Positions 9,637-18,395 of a stretch of 37,390 bases of DNA are shown here, piece by piece. The position numbers and the translations under genes were made by a program. Below the pieces are notes generated by a model. That model saw only the letters and a program-made list of their open reading frames with translations. It was not told the DNA's origin and did no database searches. The first letter of the stretch is position 1, and the number at the start of each line of letters is the position of its first letter. Origin of the DNA: Thermogemmatispora tikiterensis. GTDB lineage: Bacteria; Chloroflexota; Ktedonobacteria; Ktedonobacterales; Ktedonobacteraceae. Location of the stretch: NCBI RefSeq assembly GCF_003268475.1, contig NZ_MCIF01000002.1, positions 5,912,818-5,950,207 of the forward strand. The letters run 5' to 3'.

Positions 9637-9822
9637 GCATACGTGCTCCTCTCTAAGACTGACGGAGGCGAGTCAACGCTCACGCCAGGCATCCGCCATA
9701 TGGTCACTGGAGGGAGGCGCGACGGAGGAGCCGTCTATCTAACCCGTTGCGCAACGTGACCGGGCCTGAGCCGAGCCAGCTGTCATGGCTCCAGCCAGCG
9801 GCCTGGATGCCATCGCCGGGCA

Positions 9823-9889
9823 GGGCATAAGCGCCCACACTCTAGCGGAGTGTCAGCTGGCCGCTTGCCAGACTCTCTGCGCTTATCCC
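9823..9889. ncRNA. Candidate structured RNA: three-way junction with complementary loops
   Basis: ATAAGCGC (9827-9834) pairs with GCGCTTAT (9879-9886), and GGG/CCC extends the stem across one bulged base. Enclosed are two perfect hairpins: ACACTC-tagcg-GAGTGT (9837-9853) and CTGGC-cgctt-GCCAG (9857-9871). The two 5-nt loops share 4-nt complementarity (AGCG with CGCT), so they could kiss. All 348 bp between EcfT and the methyltransferase are otherwise gene-free. On the minus strand the element lies in the long leader of the methyltransferase, about 190-250 nt before its start, or in the ecfT 3' region. It matches no riboswitch family I know. Strand and expression are undetermined. Confidence 0.4.
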
Positions 9890-9984
9890 CTCCCCTGCGC
9901 TCTGCGAAACTCACGTCAACAGAACCCCTCTGGCAACGCTGACAATATGGCTAGAATCAGGCTGATGCTGGTCTCTCTCCTCCC

Positions 9985-10839
9985 CTAGCGGAAGCCCAGC
10001 AAGCGCATCGTAAGGGTGTACTGCACAATACCGAAGAAACCGAGGAGAAAGCCGCCCACCAGGAAAGCCGCGAACAGCGCCGTCAGGGCCCAGTCCTGTC
10101 CGCTAAAGCGCGTTGGTTTCAGCTCCGTGCGATGGTCGATATCGTAGCCGAAACCGCGCGAGAGCATGGCCGCTGCCATCGCCTCTGCCGCCTGGAATGA
10201 GCGGAAAAAGGTCGGAATAGCGATCGTCGTATAAGCGCGGAAGCGTGCGATCGGATTGGAGGTCTTTACCTTCCAGGCCCGCGATTGCTGGGCCTCCATC
10301 ACCGAGACGAGCTGAGCGACCACCACCGGGATATAAGCGATGGTCATCGAAAGCGCCATACCGATCTCCGGAGGAACCCCCATGCGCGCCACAGCGAGAG
10401 CCATCTCCGCCGGCGAGACGGTCTTAATCAACACCAGCGTGCTCTCAACCAGCACCAGCAGGCGCAGCATCGTCCCTATGGAGAAAACCACCGTCTCCCA
10501 GTAAAGCGGCACCGGCGGGAGCACTGGCGTGCCGCGTGGGATAACGTAACCAATGAAGTGGGCTGTCTCGGGATGGGCCGGGCGCCAGAAAGCGATATTG
10601 GCGAGCAGTACGAAGATCACAAACGGCAAGATCGGCAGAAGCTGCCGCACCCCTTGCCAGACCGGGATGCGGGCGATCCTCCCGTAAGCGAAGACGCTGG
10701 CCAGGAGCAAGAAGAGGAAGAGAGGGTCATTCCAGGTCGTAAGAGTGATATTGATGGAGAGCCACCACAGGAGCTTGACCCGTGGATCGAGGCGGTGAAT
10801 GATCGAGCCTCTGTCTTGGTAGGACAGTTCAAGCGCCAT
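9985..10839 (-). CDS. ecfT: ECF transporter transmembrane component EcfT
   Basis: EcfT is the membrane subunit that couples the two EcfA ATPases to a substrate-binding S component. The 284-residue protein opens with the family-typical YQDRGSIIHRLDPRVKLLWW and has several hydrophobic segments (about residues 28-60, 65-85, 115-140 and 245-275). The two cytoplasmic coupling helices carry Ser-Arg motifs (QQSRAWKVKT and AMLSRGFGYD), variants of the Ala-Arg-Gly motifs that dock to the ATPases. ATG 10839 was chosen because AAGGGGG lies six bases upstream; it overlaps the end of ecfA by 11 bp, implying translational coupling. An in-frame ATG 45 nt further up has no support. Confidence 0.9.
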   Translation of the reverse strand: MALELSYQDRGSIIHRLDPRVKLLWWLSINITLTTWNDPLFLFLLLASVFAYGRIARIPVWQGVRQLLPILPFVIFVLLANIAFWRPAHPETAHFIGYVIPRGTPVLPPVPLYWETVVFSIGTMLRLLVLVESTLVLIKTVSPAEMALAVARMGVPPEIGMALSMTIAYIPVVVAQLVSVMEAQQSRAWKVKTSNPIARFRAYTTIAIPTFFRSFQAAEAMAAAMLSRGFGYDIDHRTELKPTRFSGQDWALTALFAAFLVGGFLLGFFGIVQYTLTMRLLGFR

Positions 10840-12604
10840 CGCCGGCCCCCTTTCGCACCGTACAGAGAGCAGCCAGAGCCTCATTGACCGTCAGCCAGGC
10901 CCAGGGAGCGCCGAGCTGCTGGCCCAGCTGGGTCACCTGGGGGGCGCGTAACGAAGAAGCCTGGAGGGTCTCTCTTGCCTGAAAGGCCTGACGGGTTGGC
11001 GCATCCAGCAGCACGTGACCATTGGCCATGACCACCACCCGCTGGCAGTACTCCGCTGCCAGATTCATATCGTGCGTAATGACCACCACCGTCTGACCTG
11101 CTGCATGCAGACGTACAGCCAGATCCATGATTTCCTTGGCGCGCCTATAGTCCTGCCCCGTCGTCGGCTCATCAAGCACCAGCACGCTGGGCTGCATGGC
11201 CAGCACTGCCGCCACAGCAATGCGCTGCTTCTCTCCCATGCTCAGCAGGAACGGATTTTTATCGAGCAGGTGCACAATCTCCAAATCCTCGGCGGCCTGC
11301 TGCACCCGCTCCCTGACCTGCTTCTCGGGCAGGCCCAGGTTGCGCAGGCCGAAAGCCAGCTCATCGTAGACCTTCAACTTACAGATCTGCGTATCGGGAT
11401 TCTGGAAAATAAAGCCCACGGTGGTAGCCATCTCATTGATACTGGCCCTGGCCGTATCAAGGCCGGCCACGCGCACCGTGCCGCTGGTGGGCTTCAGCAG
11501 GCCATTGAAATGCTTGACCAGGGTTGTCTTGCCTGAACCATTTTGGCCCAGGATAGCCACAAACTCGCCGCGGCGAATCTGTAGATCGAGGTCCCGCAGG
11601 GCCGGCGTCCCATCGCGGTACACGTGGCTCAGGCCGCTGACCTCGATGATGGTCTCGGCGCCAACTCCCCCGGCGGAGTGCGGGCCAGCGTCGAGGCCGC
11701 AGGAGGGCGCAGGTACTGGCAGGCTGGCCAGAGACGCGCGCTCGATGAAAGGCTCCAGCAGCGTCACCGCCTCGGTGACATCCAGTGGCAGGCGCGGCAG
11801 AGGCCAGCCGGCTGAGCGCAGGCGTGCGGCTAACAGCGTCACCTGGGGAACGCTCAGCCCCACCGAGTCGATATACTCGACGTGTTCGAGCACCTCGCGT
11901 ACACTACCACGGTGCAAGACCTGCCCCCGGTCCATCACCAGCATCTCGTCGACCAGGTGAACCATCTCATCAAGCTTGTGCTCTATCAGGAGCGTGGCCC
12001 GTCCCTCTTCTCGCGCCAGGCGGGCCACCAGCCTCAGCACCTCCTGGCTCCCCAAAGGGTCGATGTTCGACGTTGGCTCGTCCAGAATCAAGGTCTGCGG
12101 ATCAAAGGCCAGGATGGCCGCCAGAGCGCAGGCTTGCTGCTGCCCGCCCGAGAGCTGATGCGGATTCTTGCGCCGATGCTCGCTCAGGCGAGTCAGCTCT
12201 AACAGTTGCTCCAGGCGCTGGCGAATGGTCTCGGCGGGCAGACCATAATTGCAGGCCCCAAAGGCGATTTCATCTTCGACCGTTGGATTGAAGAGCTGCG
12301 TATCGGGATCTTGTTGCAAGAGACCGACCAGCTTCGAGAGGGCGCTAACGCTATAGCGCCGTGAGTCGTAGCGTCCGGCGACCGTGATCCGGCCCCGCAT
12401 AGTCCCCTTAAATTCATGGGGGATCAACCCGTTGGCCGCGCGACAGATAGTCGTCTTACCAGCTCCGCTCGGCCCGGTGATCAGCACCACCCGCCCCTGG
12501 GAAAGCTGGAGCGACAGGTCGCGCACGACCTCACTCTCCCCCTGCTCATAGGTGAACCCAAATCCCTCGTAGGCGAGCGCGCACGCTTGCTCCTCTACCG
12601 GCAC
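10829..12604 (-). CDS. ecfA: ECF transporter fused double ATPase EcfA
   Basis: This 591-residue protein contains two ABC ATPase domains in one chain, replacing separate EcfA1 and EcfA2. Domain 1 has Walker A GPSGAGKTT (44-52), signature LSGGQQQ (151-157) and Walker B LILDEP (172-177). Domain 2 has Walker A GQNGSGKTT (353-361), signature LSMGEKQR (454-461) and Walker B LVLDEP (475-480), with the switch His in ITHDMN. The second signature has Met where Gly is usual. The start is a GTG at 12604, set by AGGAGG with a 9-nt spacer; a longer ATG start at 12697 is not supported. It energises uptake with EcfT and the S component encoded upstream. Confidence 0.92.
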   Translation of the reverse strand: MPVEEQACALAYEGFGFTYEQGESEVVRDLSLQLSQGRVVLITGPSGAGKTTICRAANGLIPHEFKGTMRGRITVAGRYDSRRYSVSALSKLVGLLQQDPDTQLFNPTVEDEIAFGACNYGLPAETIRQRLEQLLELTRLSEHRRKNPHQLSGGQQQACALAAILAFDPQTLILDEPTSNIDPLGSQEVLRLVARLAREEGRATLLIEHKLDEMVHLVDEMLVMDRGQVLHRGSVREVLEHVEYIDSVGLSVPQVTLLAARLRSAGWPLPRLPLDVTEAVTLLEPFIERASLASLPVPAPSCGLDAGPHSAGGVGAETIIEVSGLSHVYRDGTPALRDLDLQIRRGEFVAILGQNGSGKTTLVKHFNGLLKPTSGTVRVAGLDTARASINEMATTVGFIFQNPDTQICKLKVYDELAFGLRNLGLPEKQVRERVQQAAEDLEIVHLLDKNPFLLSMGEKQRIAVAAVLAMQPSVLVLDEPTTGQDYRRAKEIMDLAVRLHAAGQTVVVITHDMNLAAEYCQRVVVMANGHVLLDAPTRQAFQARETLQASSLRAPQVTQLGQQLGAPWAWLTVNEALAALCTVRKGAGDGA

Positions 12605-12787
12605 GAGTTGATTCCTCCTTTTCCAGCTGCTAATGGGGTAAGTCAGAGAGCGCTCGCATGCCCCTAAGCAAAAACACAATTGACGGAGAAGAGACACAAA
12701 GCTTCACGCCTGGGCCAACCGCGCAAGAGAGAGCGCCCATGACGAGCCAGACCAGGCCCGATCTGGCAGCGCCTGTCCCCCGAGAAA

Positions 12788-12834
12788 GGGAGCGCGCTAC
12801 GGCTCGGCCTGACCGGCCCCGCAAGAGCGCTCCC
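12788..12834 (-). terminator. Hairpin with short T-tract between the S component and ecfA
   Basis: GGGAGCGC (12788-12795) pairs with GCGCTCCC (12827-12834); read on the minus strand it is followed by TTTCTC. It lies in the middle of the 362-bp gap between the S-component stop (12967) and the ecfA start (12604). It could partly terminate transcription so that the energising module is expressed differently from the S component. The rest of the gap shows no gene. Confidence 0.4.
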
Positions 12835-12966
12835 TCTTCCAAAACGGGCAGAAGAGAACCGACAGCTAGCTGTAAGCGGGCAGATCGTCACTGCTTCTGA
12901 GTGGAAGTGAGCTTCCTTCTCTTCTCTCCTCTCTACCAGGTCCAGGCCGCCTCGGCTAAAGCACGC

Positions 12967-13569
12967 CTAGCTCAGTTCAGCAGCCTGGGGTGTCTCTTCA
13001 CGCTGCCACGGCCAGCGCCATTGTGGGGCCACAAACTTCGGCACCGTGGCCAGCAGGATGGCCGGGATCAGGAAATAGATGATCAGATAGATCCAGTAGG
13101 CGTAGCCAAACTGCAGGGCTAGCTGAGCCTGGAAAGGAATAATCTTCAGCACAAATGAATAGAGGCCGATCCACCACCAGTACTGGAAAAAGAGCGCCAC
13201 GGCTGTCAAGAGCAGGAACAGGCCCAGACGCTTGGGGAGACTGGCCACACGATAGACGGCGGGATAGAAGGCAGCCAGAATCAACACATGGATCAGGTAG
13301 CCGGGCCAGCCGATGATACCGACCTGGCCGGTGACCGAATCGACGAAGACCACAATGGCCCCCACGATAGGACCGCCGATCATAGTCGAAAGGGTCAGCC
13401 AAATACCGCCGAGGTTGAAGTTGACGCCGGGCAGATAACCGGGGATCGTAATCTGGAGCAGCTCGAAGGCAGCTGCAATAGCGCCGAAGATCACCGCGAC
13501 CGCAATCTGGCGCGCGCTGAGGATGGGGCGACGCTGCACCAGTTCACCTGGACTATTGGTCGTCTGCAT
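12967..13569 (-). CDS. ECF transporter S component (substrate-specific membrane subunit)
   Basis: The 200-residue protein has about six hydrophobic segments, beginning with ARQIAVAVIFGAIAAAFELLQ. PGVNFNLGGIWLTLSTMIGG, GAIVVFVDSVTGQVG and several aromatic-rich helices (FFQYWWWIGLYSF, YAYWIYLIIYFLIPAILL) follow. This size and topology fit ECF S components, and EcfA and EcfT follow on the same strand. Start ATG 13569 has GGGGGAGG eight bases upstream. Ligand class is not recognisable; the hydantoinase operon just upstream on the same strand suggests a hydantoin-like or pyrimidine/thiazole-like small molecule. A small imperfect hairpin (CTGACG...CGTCAG) lies directly before the ribosome binding site. 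Confidence 0.8.
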   Translation of the reverse strand: MQTTNSPGELVQRRPILSARQIAVAVIFGAIAAAFELLQITIPGYLPGVNFNLGGIWLTLSTMIGGPIVGAIVVFVDSVTGQVGIIGWPGYLIHVLILAAFYPAVYRVASLPKRLGLFLLLTAVALFFQYWWWIGLYSFVLKIIPFQAQLALQFGYAYWIYLIIYFLIPAILLATVPKFVAPQWRWPWQREETPQAAELS

Positions 13570-13818
13570 ATTTATAACCTCCCCCACTGACGCCGCGGCG
13601 GCGACGTCAGGGTAGCCTACTCATTCGCCAACGATTCCGTCGATCTATACCGTTGCTTCGGCTCTGGCTGGCCTTTGCCTTTGTTGGAAGTGAGGAGGAG
13701 CAGTGTGCCCGGCAACTGCCCTGCTAGCTGTACGGGAGGGGGAAGGCTCTACTCTCTGCCTGCCCTGATCCAGGCAGGAGCAGCTTGGCCTTCCACAGCG
13801 ATGCAGTACCGGGGGACC

Positions 13819-13885
13819 GCCAGGTCTGGAGCCACCTGATCGGCAGATGGCTGACCTGGCAATGACCCCGCATCTGCCGATCAGG
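13819..13885 (-). other. 15-bp stem at the hyuB stop codon with pseudoknot potential
   Basis: CCTGATCGGCAGATG (13835-13849) and CATCTGCCGATCAGG (13871-13885) form a perfect 15-bp inverted repeat whose distal arm includes the hyuB stop codon. Within the 21-nt loop, GACCTGGC (13853-13860) is fully complementary to GCCAGGTC (13819-13826), which lies outside the stem on the ecfS side. The two stems interleave in the order of an H-type pseudoknot. There is no T-run on the minus strand. It may be a terminator, an mRNA 3'-end stabiliser or a switch. The remaining spacer to ecfS also has a CCTGCC/GGCAGG hairpin near 13760 but no gene. Confidence 0.5.
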
Positions 13886-15644
13886 AAGCTGAACGGCTCA
13901 GGCGCTCAGGGCTGAGACGGACCACGCTCAAGGTCGCCGGGTCCAGCTCGACGCCGTAGTCCTGCCAGGCCTGTTCGCAACTGATGTAGCCATCGCGCAC
14001 ATCCTCGATCACCGCCTCAACTGGGCGCTCCAGCGGAGACCCCCAACCGCCGCCAGTGCCAGTGACCAGGCGCGCCACCTCGCCACGCTTGAGCGGATAG
14101 CGGGCGCACTTGCCCAGCACCACCTCATGGCCATCCTCATGCAGGATGCGCACCTCGTTGCGTGAGCCGTTCTGGCCGCCGGCCACGCCCCAGGGAACAT
14201 ACTTGTGGCGGCCAAAAGTAGCGGTCAAGGTCACGTTGTCAGCCACAGCGCGGTACTCGCGGATGCAGCCCCGTCCACCGCGATAGCGACCTGCTCCGGC
14301 CCGCGGAGCCGTATCCAGCTCGTAGCGCTCGACCAGGATACCATAGCGCGTCTCCGCGACCTCTACCGGGATCACATACGTCTCGCCATCGCCTACGCAC
14401 ATCAGACCGGACTCGCCGTCTTTGGCAGCACCGGCTCCCCAGCCTCCAGCCTGCGGCTCAACCAGCAAAAACAGCTCGTTCGTATCGGGATGAGTTCCGG
14501 CCAGGACGATACCGCAGACTGACAGGAAGTGGCCAGCGCTCAAGCGATCGGGCACGATCGGCGCCAGCGCCTTCCAGACCAGGTCGGTCACATAGTTCAT
14601 GGTCTCCCAATAGGTCGAAACCGGCGCCGGGCGCTGGGCAGTAAAGATAGTCCCTGGCGGGCAAATGATCTTGAGCGGCCTGAAGCAGCCCTCGTTGACC
14701 GGGATCGTAGGGCTGGTGATAGCCTTGAGCATCGTGCGCACGCCCGAATGCAGGCCCGTCAGCGTACAATTGACCGGACCTGGCACCTGGGGATGAGTAC
14801 CCGTGAAGTCACAGATAAACTCATCGTCGCTGATCGTCACCTTCACGCGCACCGGGAAAGAGCCGTGGCCTAATCCATCATCATCGATCCAGTCTTCAGC
14901 CTCATAGACGCCCTTGGGCAACTTCGCCAGCTCCAGGCGCGTCATGCGCTCCCCATAATCGAGCAGGGCCTCGATCGAACTCTGGACCACAGCCAGCCCA
15001 TAGCGGTCGCATAGCTCCTGGAAACGCCGCTCGCCCAGGTGGAGAGAGGCGGCCTGCGCATACATATCACCAAGGGTCATATCCGGCAGGCGCACATTGG
15101 CGGCGATCAGATCGATGAGGCTCTGGACGGGGCGACCCTCCTCAAAGAGCTTGACGCAAGGGAACTGTAGCCCTTCCTGGAACACCTCGGTCGAATCGGT
15201 TGTCCAGGAGCCGGGGTCTTTGCCGCCGACCTCGGTCCAGTGGGCCTTACTGGCGGCGAAGGCCACCAGCTGCCCCCCATAGAAGATCGGCACGACCAGT
15301 GAGACATCCGAGAGGTGGGTACCGCCGCCGCCATAGGGATCGTTGGTAATCACCACATCGCCCGGATGCAGATTCTCCGTACCAAACTTCTCCAGCACCG
15401 AGCGCACCGCGAAGGTCAGCGTGCCCAGGAAGCCCGTCACCCCGTTGCCCTGGGTGATGAGCTGGCCGCGAGCATCCGTCAAACCAGAAGCGAAGTCGAG
15501 CACCTCATAAATAATCGTGCTCTTCGACGTACGCTGCAGCGCGATAAACATCTCATCGCCGATCGCGACCAGAGCGTCCTTGACGATCTCGATCGTAAAG
15601 AGGTCGACATCGGCGCGGTTGGACTCTGCCATGCGCTGGGCCAT
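13881..15644 (-). CDS. hyuB: Hydantoinase/oxoprolinase family, B subunit
   Basis: HyuB pairs with HyuA in ATP-dependent opening of cyclic amides (N-methylhydantoin, 5-oxoproline) or in ATP-dependent carboxylases of the acetone/acetophenone type. The 587-residue protein has family signatures throughout: LFTIEIVKDALVAIGDEMF at the N-terminus, GDVVITNDPYGGGGTHLSD (about residues 91-109), and the C-terminal TGTGGGWGSPLERP. Length matches stand-alone HyuB. Start ATG 15644 follows the HyuA stop by six bases, with the GGGAGAG binding site inside the end of hyuA. A second in-frame ATG four codons on is possible. Which of the possible reactions applies cannot be read from sequence. Confidence 0.9.
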   Translation of the reverse strand: MAQRMAESNRADVDLFTIEIVKDALVAIGDEMFIALQRTSKSTIIYEVLDFASGLTDARGQLITQGNGVTGFLGTLTFAVRSVLEKFGTENLHPGDVVITNDPYGGGGTHLSDVSLVVPIFYGGQLVAFAASKAHWTEVGGKDPGSWTTDSTEVFQEGLQFPCVKLFEEGRPVQSLIDLIAANVRLPDMTLGDMYAQAASLHLGERRFQELCDRYGLAVVQSSIEALLDYGERMTRLELAKLPKGVYEAEDWIDDDGLGHGSFPVRVKVTISDDEFICDFTGTHPQVPGPVNCTLTGLHSGVRTMLKAITSPTIPVNEGCFRPLKIICPPGTIFTAQRPAPVSTYWETMNYVTDLVWKALAPIVPDRLSAGHFLSVCGIVLAGTHPDTNELFLLVEPQAGGWGAGAAKDGESGLMCVGDGETYVIPVEVAETRYGILVERYELDTAPRAGAGRYRGGRGCIREYRAVADNVTLTATFGRHKYVPWGVAGGQNGSRNEVRILHEDGHEVVLGKCARYPLKRGEVARLVTGTGGGWGSPLERPVEAVIEDVRDGYISCEQAWQDYGVELDPATLSVVRLSPERLSRSAS

Positions 15645-15650
15645 GCTCGC

Positions 15651-17699
15651 TCACTCTCCCGTTTCGATGATCAAATTGCCGAAAAGATCAACGTACAGCT
15701 GCTGGCCGGGCAGGACTACGGTGGAGGCTGCCGGCTCTTCGACGATGGCCGGCCCCTCCAGGCGGGCGCCAGCCCCCAGGCGGCTGCGCTCGTAGATGCG
15801 GGTCTCGTAGCGCCCGAGGTCGTCAAAGTGGACCAGGCGCCGGCCCTTGAAGGCGCCCTCGCTCCCGTCGTGCTGAGGGAGCGTCTGCAGCTCAGGCTTG
15901 CGGACCCGCCCGAAGCCGGCCACGCGCAGATTCACCAGCTCGATCGGCGAATCCTGGCGGAAGGTATAGAGCTGCTCATGCAGGTCGTGGAAGCGGCTGG
16001 CGACCAATGGGCGTGCCTCCTCACCAAGGCGGCCTGTCGGCACCGGCACATGTACCGTATGCTCCTGACCCAGATAGCGCATGTCGGCGGAGCGGACAAA
16101 GACCACCTCCTCCGGCTGGACGCCCTCGGCGGCGAAAGTCTCCTGGAGCTGTTGCTCCATCTCTGCCCAGATTGCCTCCAGCTCGGCCATCGCCATGCTG
16201 TCGAGGCGCACCGGCTTCGTCTGCACCAAATCGTGGCGAATGTCGCTCATCAGCATGCCCCAGGCCGAGAAGTGAGCAGGGGCAGGGGGGATAATGACGC
16301 GTGGAACACGCAGCTCCCTGGCCAGAGCCGCTGCGTGCATCGGGCCACCGCCGCCGAAGGCCACCATAGCAAACTCGCGCGGATCACGGCCCTGGCGCAC
16401 GGAGACCAGCTTGAGCAGGTGGATCATATTGGCATTGGCCAGGCGGATAATGCCCAGGGCGGCTTCCTCAACATCGAGGCCCAGCGGCTGAGCGATGGTC
16501 AGCATCGCCTGACGGGCCTGGTCCAGGTCCAGGCGAATCGTACCGCCGAGGAAATAGTCGGGATTGATACGGCCCACCAGCACGTTGGCATCGGTCACCG
16601 TAGGCTCGCTGCCGCCGCGCCCATAGCAGGCCGGTCCCGGCTCAGCGCCCGCACTCCGCGGCCCCACCTTGAGGGCCCCCGCCGGATCGATCCAGGCGAT
16701 GCTGCCACCACCAGCCCCAATCTCCACAATGTCCACCACCGGCACCTTGATCGGATAGCCAGCGGTCGTCGGCGTCCGCTCGATATAGTAGTCGCTCGTC
16801 ACACGGATCTCGCCGCGCTCCACCAATGAAGATTTAGCCGTTGTTCCGCCGATGTCCAGCGTAATAATATTGTCCTCGTGCAGCAACTTGCTGATCGCGG
16901 CTGCGCCGATGACACCGCCGACGGGGCCCGACTCCACCAGGTGGATAGGGGTGCGGCTGGCCAGCTCGAACCTGGAAATACCGCCGTTGGATTGCATCGC
17001 ATAGCGGCGCTCCTGACCGATGCTAACCTCGTCGAGGCGCCGCGAAAGGGCCTCCAGATAGCGCCGCGCCACCGGCTTCACGTAGGCATCGAGGACGACG
17101 GTGCTCGTGCGCTGGAACTCGCGCCACTCATTGGTCAGCTCGTGAGAGGCCGTCACGTCGGCGTCGGGCCATTCCTGGCGCACGATCTCTAAAGCCCGCT
17201 TCTCGTGGACGGGATTGGCGTAGGCGTGCAGGAAGCAGATGGCCAGGGCCTGCGCCCCCTGACGGCGCGCCTCGGCCACAGCGGCCCGCACATCCTCCTC
17301 GACCAGAGGCTGCAGCACCTCGCCCTTATAATTGATGCGCTCACGCACTTCGAGGCGGAGGCGACGTGGCACAAAGGGCTTGGGCTTCGTAAAGAGCAGA
17401 TTATAAATATCGGGGCGGTTCGCACGCTGGATTTCGAGGACATCGCGGAAGCCACGGGTGGTAATTAAGGCCGTGACAGCGCCCTTGCGCTCAGTCAAAG
17501 TATTAATGATCACGGTCGTCCCGTGGGCTAGGAACTGGACATCGCGCAGCTGAGCCTGGGTCAGGGCCGTGATGACCCCTTCTTCGAAGCGAGCTGGCGT
17601 AGTTGAGGTCTTGCCCAGGCCGATCTGTCCAGTTGTTTCATCCAGGTAAACAAGGTCGGTGAACGTTCCGCCGATGTCAACGGCTGCTCGTGTGCTCAT
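15651..17699 (-). CDS. hyuA: Hydantoinase/oxoprolinase family, A subunit (ATP-binding)
   Basis: HyuA is the ATP-binding, actin-fold subunit that phosphorylates the amide or carbonyl oxygen of the substrate. The 682-residue protein starts with the phosphate-1 motif AAVDIGGTFTDLVYLDE. Its second nucleotide motif ITLDIGGTTAKSSLVERG lies near residue 275, followed by EIGAGGGSIAWID, GPACYGRGG and the C-terminal FGGGGPMHAAALARELRVP block. ATG 17699 was chosen over an in-frame ATG at 17741 because it has AAAGG upstream and starts directly at the family N-terminus. It lies 14 bp after the XRE-cupin regulator gene, so all three are likely co-transcribed. The substrate could be a hydantoin, 5-oxoproline or a ketone. 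Confidence 0.92.
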   Translation of the reverse strand: MSTRAAVDIGGTFTDLVYLDETTGQIGLGKTSTTPARFEEGVITALTQAQLRDVQFLAHGTTVIINTLTERKGAVTALITTRGFRDVLEIQRANRPDIYNLLFTKPKPFVPRRLRLEVRERINYKGEVLQPLVEEDVRAAVAEARRQGAQALAICFLHAYANPVHEKRALEIVRQEWPDADVTASHELTNEWREFQRTSTVVLDAYVKPVARRYLEALSRRLDEVSIGQERRYAMQSNGGISRFELASRTPIHLVESGPVGGVIGAAAISKLLHEDNIITLDIGGTTAKSSLVERGEIRVTSDYYIERTPTTAGYPIKVPVVDIVEIGAGGGSIAWIDPAGALKVGPRSAGAEPGPACYGRGGSEPTVTDANVLVGRINPDYFLGGTIRLDLDQARQAMLTIAQPLGLDVEEAALGIIRLANANMIHLLKLVSVRQGRDPREFAMVAFGGGGPMHAAALARELRVPRVIIPPAPAHFSAWGMLMSDIRHDLVQTKPVRLDSMAMAELEAIWAEMEQQLQETFAAEGVQPEEVVFVRSADMRYLGQEHTVHVPVPTGRLGEEARPLVASRFHDLHEQLYTFRQDSPIELVNLRVAGFGRVRKPELQTLPQHDGSEGAFKGRRLVHFDDLGRYETRIYERSRLGAGARLEGPAIVEEPAASTVVLPGQQLYVDLFGNLIIETGE

Positions 17700-17713
17700 C
17701 GTCTTCGCCTTTC

Positions 17714-18370
17714 TCACATCAGTCGCGGAGTCAGGACCCAAATGGCCCGTACCACCGCATCCGTCTCGTTACGGATAGCGTGGGGCACGGAAGAATGGAA
17801 GTAGATGCTGTCTCCAGGACCGAGGCGGTACTGTTGCCCAGCGATGATAAAAACCAGTTCACCTTCCAGGATATAGGCGAACTCCTCTCCATCGTGGCTA
17901 TAGGGTTCCTCTTTGACATCGCCTGGCTGGATCGTCACATACAACGGCTCCAGGGTCAGGTTGGGGGCGCGCGGCGAAAGCATCTTGTAGGTGCGCAAAC
18001 TGGAGACCACGGCCAGCTGGCTCCCATTCTCTGCGCGCTGGACATACGGCAGCTGGGTCATCCCTGGCCGCCCTTTCTCTTGCTCAGCCGGCGGGAAAAA
18101 ACTCGCCAGATTCATGTCAAGCGCTTTGGCAACGGTGGAAAGAGAGGTGAGCGCTAACGATGATCGCCCTCGTTCCACCAGGGAGAGGAAACCAATTGAG
18201 AGACCTGTTCGCTTGCTCAGCTCGCGCAAAGATAATTTCAACTCGCGCCGCCTGGCCCGAATAAGGGACCCGATAAGACGAAGCCGCTCTTCGGCTTCAG
18301 CAACGCTGGCCGGCGTATCTTTGGCGGCCTGGCTTTGCTCCTCGACGAGTCCACGACCGGCTGTCGTCAT
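17714..18370 (-). CDS. XRE-family regulator with C-terminal cupin domain
   Basis: This 218-residue protein has an N-terminal helix-turn-helix of the XRE type (IGSLIRARRRELKLSLRELS, then TGLSIGFLSLVERGRSS, residues 33-70). A cupin sensor domain follows (YSHDGEEFAYILEGELVF, GPGDSIYFHSSVPHAIRN, about residues 155-205). Such regulators commonly sense a small metabolite and control the adjacent catabolic operon. It is the first gene before hyuA, 14 bp away, so it probably regulates both its own transcription and the hydantoinase genes. A promoter and a 7-bp inverted repeat sit just upstream (18396-18454). The ribosome binding site is weak (GAGGCAGAAG). Confidence 0.9.
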   Translation of the reverse strand: MTTAGRGLVEEQSQAAKDTPASVAEAEERLRLIGSLIRARRRELKLSLRELSKRTGLSIGFLSLVERGRSSLALTSLSTVAKALDMNLASFFPPAEQEKGRPGMTQLPYVQRAENGSQLAVVSSLRTYKMLSPRAPNLTLEPLYVTIQPGDVKEEPYSHDGEEFAYILEGELVFIIAGQQYRLGPGDSIYFHSSVPHAIRNETDAVVRAIWVLTPRLM

Positions 18371-18395
18371 GCTGTCTTCTGCCTCACTCTATGCC

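Noticed and set aside
13561..13880. Possible TPP or other thiamine-type riboswitch upstream of the ECF S component
   Set aside because: The conserved CTGAGA and ACCTGATC...GG-TAAT elements do not occur in proper order on the minus strand; an ACCTGATC string is only part of the 15-bp inverted repeat.
15315..16829. 504-codon open frame on the plus strand opposite hyuB and hyuA
   Set aside because: It is rich in His, Arg, Gln and Ala, has no domain pattern and spans two well-supported genes on the other strand. GC-rich third positions open such antisense frames.
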